Source: an uncultured Lachnospiraceae bacterium (GTDB taxonomy: Bacteria > Bacillota > Clostridia > Lachnospirales > Lachnospiraceae). Taken from it: DNA of 8,611 bases. The stretch covers positions 1-8,611 of the forward strand of contig CAJUJK010000057.1 in assembly GCA_910586705.1 (NCBI GenBank), given 5' to 3'. Under the pieces are notes generated by a model that was not told the DNA's origin, ran no database searches, and saw nothing but the letters and a program-made list of their open reading frames with translations. The translations under genes and the position numbers were made by a program. Positions 5,113 through 8,611 of this stretch are shown piece after piece. The first letter of the stretch is position 1. Each line of letters opens with the position of its first letter.

Positions 5113-5121
5113 ATTATAACA
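5113..5121 (-). promoter_or_regulatory. Extended -10 promoter of the Rpn-like gene
   Basis: On the minus strand TGTTATAAT (5121-5113) is a perfect TATAAT with the TG of an extended -10 element. The hexamer 17 bp upstream, TTTATT, matches the -35 consensus at only 3 of 6, which an extended -10 can tolerate. It is 24 nt before the start codon at 5088. Confidence 0.6.
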
Positions 5122-5165
5122 TATACGGTTAGTATAATAAAGCCATTATCATCTGCTTTTTTCCG

Positions 5166-6341
5166 TTACACACCTCCTCCGACATTCCTTTCCCGCAGAC
5201 ATGCAAGCGCCTGCTCTTTCTTTGCATCCGAAACATGGGTATAGATATCCATGCTTGTCGTGATACTGGAATGCCCTAATAGTTCCTGCACCACCTTCAT
5301 GGAAACATCCGACTCAATCAGCAACGTGGCAAAGGTATGCCGCAGATCATGGAACCTTATATCTGTAATATCGTACTTTTCAAGAAAAGCATGGTATTTA
5401 TCCATGAACTGCCTTTGCGGAAGGTAGTCTCCACACATATCTGCAAAAACCAGCCCTTGATCCATATAGATCTCCCGATATTTTTGCTTATCTGATTCTT
5501 GACGCTCCTTTTGCAGCATCAGCGCATCATACACTTCGTCCACCATAGGAACCATCCGAATACTCTCCTTTGTCTTAGGCTCCAGAATCTCATACCTTGC
5601 GTGTCGGCGTCCTTTTTCATCCGGCTGATCACCCCCGATTCTGCACAGGCTATTTTTTATATAGATTCTGCGACTCTGAAAGTCAACGTTTTCCCATTTC
5701 AATGCCATAACCTCACCCTTGCGCATACCCGTATATACCGTCGTAACAACAATCGGATAAATTTCTTCGGCTTTTGCCTCCTTTACAATCCGTCTGACCT
5801 CCTCCACGTTGAGAACCGCCGCCTCATACTTCTTCTTTTTGGGGATGGATGTATACCTGTTGGGATTCTCAGACAGCATTTTTAGTTTTACAGCCATATT
5901 GAGTGCTGCGCCTATGACAATACTAATAGCCCGAACGGTCTTACTGTTGTAGCCGTCATTCAGCTTGTCATTATAGTATCCTTGCAGCATTTCGGTAGTC
6001 ACCCTATTCAGAACCGTTTTCCCTATCTGTGTATCCTTAATATGCTTTCTGTAGATTCTTATATAGCCCTCGTAGGTTGTAATCTTAATTTCATTTTTCT
6101 TATAATACACAAGAAATTCCTCAATCCACTCTTGAAAAGTGATACTCTGCTGCTCCTGCTGTTCTTCAACAGACTTCTCAATAGTCTGCTCATTTCTTTT
6201 TTCCTTTAGCTTTTTCTTAACCTCTGCCTGTGTTTTTCCATACACATAATGTCGGATATACTTTTCGTCATAATAGGCGGCGCACCATCTTCCATCTTTG
6301 CGTTTACATATAGTGCCCTCGCCGTTGCTTCTTTTTCCCAT
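5166..6341 (-). CDS. int: Tyrosine recombinase / site-specific integrase, Tn916-like
   Basis: A 391-residue integrase counted from the ATG at 6341-6339, which has AAAGGAG 6 nt upstream (6348-6354); an ATG seven codons earlier lacks this. The order of domains is standard: an arm-type DNA-binding domain at the N-terminus (GKRSNGEGTICKRKDGRWCA), a SAM-like core-binding domain (about residues 66-160, ITFQEWIEEFLVYYKK onward) and the catalytic domain. Catalytic residues are all visible: R207 (TGMRKGE), K256 or K258 (EPKTKES), H331 and R334 (FHDLRHTF), H357 (LLGHSS) and nucleophile Y367 (MDIYTHVSD). It should insert and, with the excisionase, excise the element by recombining short att sites. It follows the xis gene and is the last gene of the leftward block, so an att site may lie just past its stop. 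Length and motifs are intact. Confidence 0.95.
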   Translation of the reverse strand: MGKRSNGEGTICKRKDGRWCAAYYDEKYIRHYVYGKTQAEVKKKLKEKRNEQTIEKSVEEQQEQQSITFQEWIEEFLVYYKKNEIKITTYEGYIRIYRKHIKDTQIGKTVLNRVTTEMLQGYYNDKLNDGYNSKTVRAISIVIGAALNMAVKLKMLSENPNRYTSIPKKKKYEAAVLNVEEVRRIVKEAKAEEIYPIVVTTVYTGMRKGEVMALKWENVDFQSRRIYIKNSLCRIGGDQPDEKGRRHARYEILEPKTKESIRMVPMVDEVYDALMLQKERQESDKQKYREIYMDQGLVFADMCGDYLPQRQFMDKYHAFLEKYDITDIRFHDLRHTFATLLIESDVSMKVVQELLGHSSITTSMDIYTHVSDAKKEQALACLRERNVGGGV

Positions 6342-6365
6342 GATTTTCTCCTTTCTGCGCATAAT

Positions 6366-6395
6366 AAAAGAGAGCTGTGTTTCAAGCTCCCTTTT
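6366..6395 (-). terminator. Hairpin between xis and int (weak terminator or attenuator)
   Basis: On the minus strand AAAAGGGAGCT (6395-6385) pairs with AGCTCTCTTTT (6376-6366), an 11-bp stem with one G-U pair and an 8-nt loop. The stem ends in a TTTT tract, and the xis stop codon lies within it. This is terminator-like and would lower int relative to xis expression, or be opened while ribosomes finish xis. Confidence 0.5.
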
Positions 6396-6555
6396 CTCCG
6401 TTCACCCACTGATTAAATTTTCCTTTTGGAATAACTCTCTTTTTTCCAAGTTCCAAAGACGGGATTGTTCCCCTCCTCACCAATTCATAGGCATAGCTTC
6501 TGCTGATGCCAAGCAGATCGGCTGCCTCTTGGATAGAATAAACTAATTTTTCCAT
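6382..6555 (-). CDS. xis: Excisionase-like HTH_17 DNA-binding protein
   Basis: A 57-residue protein from the ATG at 6555-6553, chosen because GAGGTGG (6561-6567) is 5 nt upstream; a GTG three codons earlier lies within that signal. YSIQEAADLLGISRSYAYEL is a canonical HTH_17/excisionase helix-turn-helix and the segment IPSLELGKKRVIPKGKFNQW forms the wing. Proteins of this size and position immediately before a tyrosine integrase are recombination directionality factors: they bend DNA at the element arms and favour excision. The gene lies between helicase and int in the same direction, 40 nt before the int start. It could also act as a regulator of int. It aligns with the small protein at 2374-2541. 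Confidence 0.85.
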   Translation of the reverse strand: MEKLVYSIQEAADLLGISRSYAYELVRRGTIPSLELGKKRVIPKGKFNQWVNGEKGA

Positions 6556-6592
6556 AGTTTCCACCTCGCTTATGATATTTCCACTGATTCCA

Positions 6593-6625
6593 ATGGATTA
6601 TTGATTTGTACGCAGATGGATTATT
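6593..6625. repeat. Direct repeat ATGGATTATT near xis-int
   Basis: ATGGATTATT occurs at 6593-6602 and 6616-6625, a 23-bp period, in the 80-bp gap between the helicase stop and the xis start. Short direct repeats near an integration module may be Xis or integrase arm sites. The low complexity of the flanks makes chance possible. Confidence 0.4.
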
Positions 6626-6635
6626 TTTAATTTTA

Positions 6636-8525
6636 TTATACATTTTCCTGCTGATTATCTATATCTTCTTTAGCACGTTCCACAGTATATGTTCCATCAC
6701 CATTAGAATTTACAATAAATGGAATGTTACAATTACATCTCAAATAATCCATATTATTACTTGAAATAACACGTTCATTTTTCTTGATTGCCTCCTCCAC
6801 GGTATTATACTTCTTGTCTTTTTCCGCCACCTGCTCCAATAACAAGATTAAATCGTCTTTGATTGTTAACTTGAAATTCGTAAAATCATCTTTTGGGACA
6901 GACGATTTTTTTGCTTGCTCCTCAAATGCCTTTATAACACGCCCTCTGCAAACTTCAATCTGCCCAAGTATAATTTTGTTTACTTCCTCCTCCGCTAATC
7001 CCAACCATGATAATTGTTCCCTTATAAAAGCATCGTCCCCATCCTTACTCATGCTCTCGATAATATTCTTGTAATGTAAATATAATTCTCGAAGATTCTC
7101 ATAAGCTAAAAGATTCACATACATTATTCCGCCATAAGTGCAAAAGACACGTTTTGCATCCTCATATCTGATGCGACCATCCACAAGATCACGCATCACC
7201 CTAATATGGTTCTTTTTTATTAATTGCCACTCGGTTTTTTTTTGCTCCTCCCAGTCAATCAATTTAGGTTGTATAGCTTTCTGATTTAGATCTTGTTGTA
7301 TCCGTTCTTCAAACTCCTCTAAATATTTAGTAATTATTCGTAGTTGTCTTTCCACTTGACCGCGTCTTCTCACAAAAGTATTTTTATCATACTTATAAAT
7401 ATATAATTTGAGCCGTTCACCATCCGCTCTTTTTCGTCCAAGCATCTGGATAAACTCTGTCTCGGTATCCGCCATGATAACCATGTTCTTTAATTTGATA
7501 TCTTTTAAATTAATTCCATTATCCAGCACAGCTGTTGCAATAAGAATCCTCGCAGATTGCATATCTTTATTTGCAATCTGCGTCATTTCGTTAAAGCCTT
7601 CTGCATCACTTTTATAAGTGGAATCAACAAAAACCACCTCTTTATCTTTGTCAACCTTTAATTCATCTCGTAATTTCACCCCCAACTGAATACTATCTAC
7701 AAAAATAAGCCATTTCCCCTTATTTACTCTATCATTAACCAAATCAATAATTTCATTAACATTCTTTACCACACTAACATCTAAATACCCATAATCCCTT
7801 TCCAATTTGTCTCCATAGTACCTATGCTGTCCATCATAGCCATCACTATTATTATCGGCGTCGAGATAACAGCCCCTTTCATCAACATAGCGATATCCAT
7901 TATCTGTAAAAACAAGATCGAATCGTTCATACATACTTATTTCACGATGCGGACAAAACTCATAAAAAGATGTACACCGAGACTTATGACGCTTCAAGTT
8001 ATCTCTTTTAATGTATTCCTTTACGCTACTGATTGTTGCCGAGATAAATATCCGAATTTTGTCACCAAACATCTCCTGAATAAAGCGAAATGACAGTGCC
8101 GTATTCGCATTATAATTTGAGTCGGAAAGGAAATAATGACATTCATCACACACCACATAATTATACTCTTTATAATTTTCGTATGCTTTGTTTTCTACAA
8201 ATCCCTTATATGTAGCATTCTCATCCTCTCTGTATTCACTGCTACATATCCCTTTTTCAATGCACTGATATGTTTCCACCTGTATTGGATTTCTGATATC
8301 ACCTGTTTCTAGTTGTATATGTCTTATTTCTTTCTCAATTTGATCCTTTAAAATGCGTCTATTAACCAGATAAAGAACCTTTCTATTTTCCCGAATAAGA
8401 AATGGACGCAATATATTCAAGACAAAATAGGTTTTTCCACTTCCTGTAGGAGCTGAAATAAAAATACAGTCCCTGCTTCTCCATTCCTCATATTTTCTCC
8501 CGATATCATCAGAAATCCATTTCAT
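6636..8525 (-). CDS. DEAD/DEAH-box superfamily 2 helicase of a mobile element
   Basis: A 629-residue protein with a full set of SF2 motifs: Walker A (APTGSGKT, residues 25-32), DECH box (127-130), SAT (162-164), WLIFVDS (272-278), ATAVLDNGINL (330-340) and an arginine-finger motif QMLGRKR (360-366). The helicase core occupies about 1-385, with an unusual tyrosine- and aspartate-rich insertion around 205-250 (GYRYVDERGCYLDADNNSD). Residues 390-629 are a charged, helical tail (about 390-470, then up to 590) with no known domain. Such enzymes use ATP to move on or unwind nucleic acid; here the linkage with xis and int suggests a part in processing or replicating the excised element, or an accessory or defence role. 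No methylase, nuclease or McrC-like partner is next to it. GGAG lies 6 nt before the ATG. Some hydrophobic-poor regions make it clearly cytoplasmic. Family firm, job open. Confidence 0.88.
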   Translation of the reverse strand: MKWISDDIGRKYEEWRSRDCIFISAPTGSGKTYFVLNILRPFLIRENRKVLYLVNRRILKDQIEKEIRHIQLETGDIRNPIQVETYQCIEKGICSSEYREDENATYKGFVENKAYENYKEYNYVVCDECHYFLSDSNYNANTALSFRFIQEMFGDKIRIFISATISSVKEYIKRDNLKRHKSRCTSFYEFCPHREISMYERFDLVFTDNGYRYVDERGCYLDADNNSDGYDGQHRYYGDKLERDYGYLDVSVVKNVNEIIDLVNDRVNKGKWLIFVDSIQLGVKLRDELKVDKDKEVVFVDSTYKSDAEGFNEMTQIANKDMQSARILIATAVLDNGINLKDIKLKNMVIMADTETEFIQMLGRKRADGERLKLYIYKYDKNTFVRRRGQVERQLRIITKYLEEFEERIQQDLNQKAIQPKLIDWEEQKKTEWQLIKKNHIRVMRDLVDGRIRYEDAKRVFCTYGGIMYVNLLAYENLRELYLHYKNIIESMSKDGDDAFIREQLSWLGLAEEEVNKIILGQIEVCRGRVIKAFEEQAKKSSVPKDDFTNFKLTIKDDLILLLEQVAEKDKKYNTVEEAIKKNERVISSNNMDYLRCNCNIPFIVNSNGDGTYTVERAKEDIDNQQENV

Positions 8526-8539
8526 TCCTTACTCCATCC

Positions 8540-8568
8540 TCCATATTGGAGAATGGTCAGACTGTCAA
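8540..8568 (-). promoter_or_regulatory. Possible promoter of the helicase gene
   Basis: On the minus strand a perfect TTGACA (8568-8563) precedes TATGGA (8545-8540) with a 17-bp spacer. The -10 matches at only 3 of 6, and transcription would start about at the ribosome binding site, so this is a weak claim. A 13-bp inverted repeat, CTCCATATTGGAG (8539-8551), overlaps the -10 and could be an operator. Confidence 0.3.
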
Positions 8569-8609
8569 AGAACCTCTGTTACGTAACAGCATAACAGAGG
8601 TTCTTTTTT
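8567..8609 (+). terminator. Strong rho-independent terminator at right edge
   Basis: A perfect 15-bp stem, AAAGAACCTCTGTTA (8567-8581) with TAACAGAGGTTCTTT (8592-8606), has a 10-nt loop and is followed on the plus strand by further T (T-run 8604-8609). On the minus strand the following bases are only TTTGAC. It therefore reads best rightward, where no gene in the window ends, but may serve as a bidirectional end for a minus-strand gene beyond the edge. Confidence 0.75.
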
Positions 8610-8611
8610 AA

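Noticed and set aside
4600..5244. Plus-strand open frame of 214 codons
   Set aside because: It is antisense to the Rpn-like and integrase genes, with no ribosome binding site and no sensible protein features.
6636..8525. Helicase as a type I or III restriction subunit
   Set aside because: No methyltransferase or specificity subunit is adjacent and no endonuclease motif is visible in the tail; linkage is to xis-int.

Overview
The window looks like part of a mobile-element cluster from a low- to mid-GC Gram-positive gut-type Clostridia (Lachnospiraceae-like). The reasons are strong AGGAGG-type ribosome binding sites before nearly every gene, consensus TATAAT boxes, and gene families common in that group: a DUF932 protein, an extracytoplasmic 'TIGEA' protein, a Tn916-like integrase with an HTH_17 excisionase, and an Rpn-like PD-(D/E)XK protein. 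No rRNA, tRNA, CRISPR array or insertion sequence was seen. The species assignment is inference.

Layout, left to right. (1) 1-433, minus: the N-terminal 144 residues of a DUF932 plasmid/phage-type protein in clearly GC-richer DNA (39 of the first 60 bases are G/C), with a terminator-like hairpin in its leader. (2) 629-1945, minus: a two-TM protein with a large extracytoplasmic part, divergent from (3) an XRE-type repressor at 2076-2387. Both -10 boxes in the shared promoter region are covered by related operator-like boxes in opposite orientation. (4) 2374-2541, minus: a 55-residue HTH_17 protein that converges on the repressor gene and overlaps it. (5) 2542-2897: an AT-rich non-coding stretch with a triple inverted ATACAATT motif and an oriT candidate sharing 11 bases with the RP4 nic region. 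(6) 2898-3712, plus: a MobC/NikA-like accessory protein overlapping by 4 bp a very short MOBP-type relaxase. (7) 3772-4059, minus: a small hypothetical protein. (8) 4168-5088, minus: an Rpn-family-like nuclease with a second, well-placed internal ribosome binding site and start codon that would yield its 86-residue C-terminal domain alone. (9) 5166-8525, all minus: helicase, then excisionase, then tyrosine integrase.

How the parts may work together. Helicase-xis-int forms one leftward block of an integrative element, with int last. In Tn916-like elements int lies next to the element end, so a boundary may lie in 5095-5165. oriT, accessory protein and relaxase form a mobilisation module that would need a helper conjugation apparatus. 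The Rpn-like gene fits as an accessory, possibly defence, gene. Whether regions 2-9 are one mobilizable element or two adjoining ones (one possibly a remnant) cannot be decided from this window. The most interesting signals are the nested Rpn C-terminal frame, the RP4-like nic sequence and the paired operator boxes.
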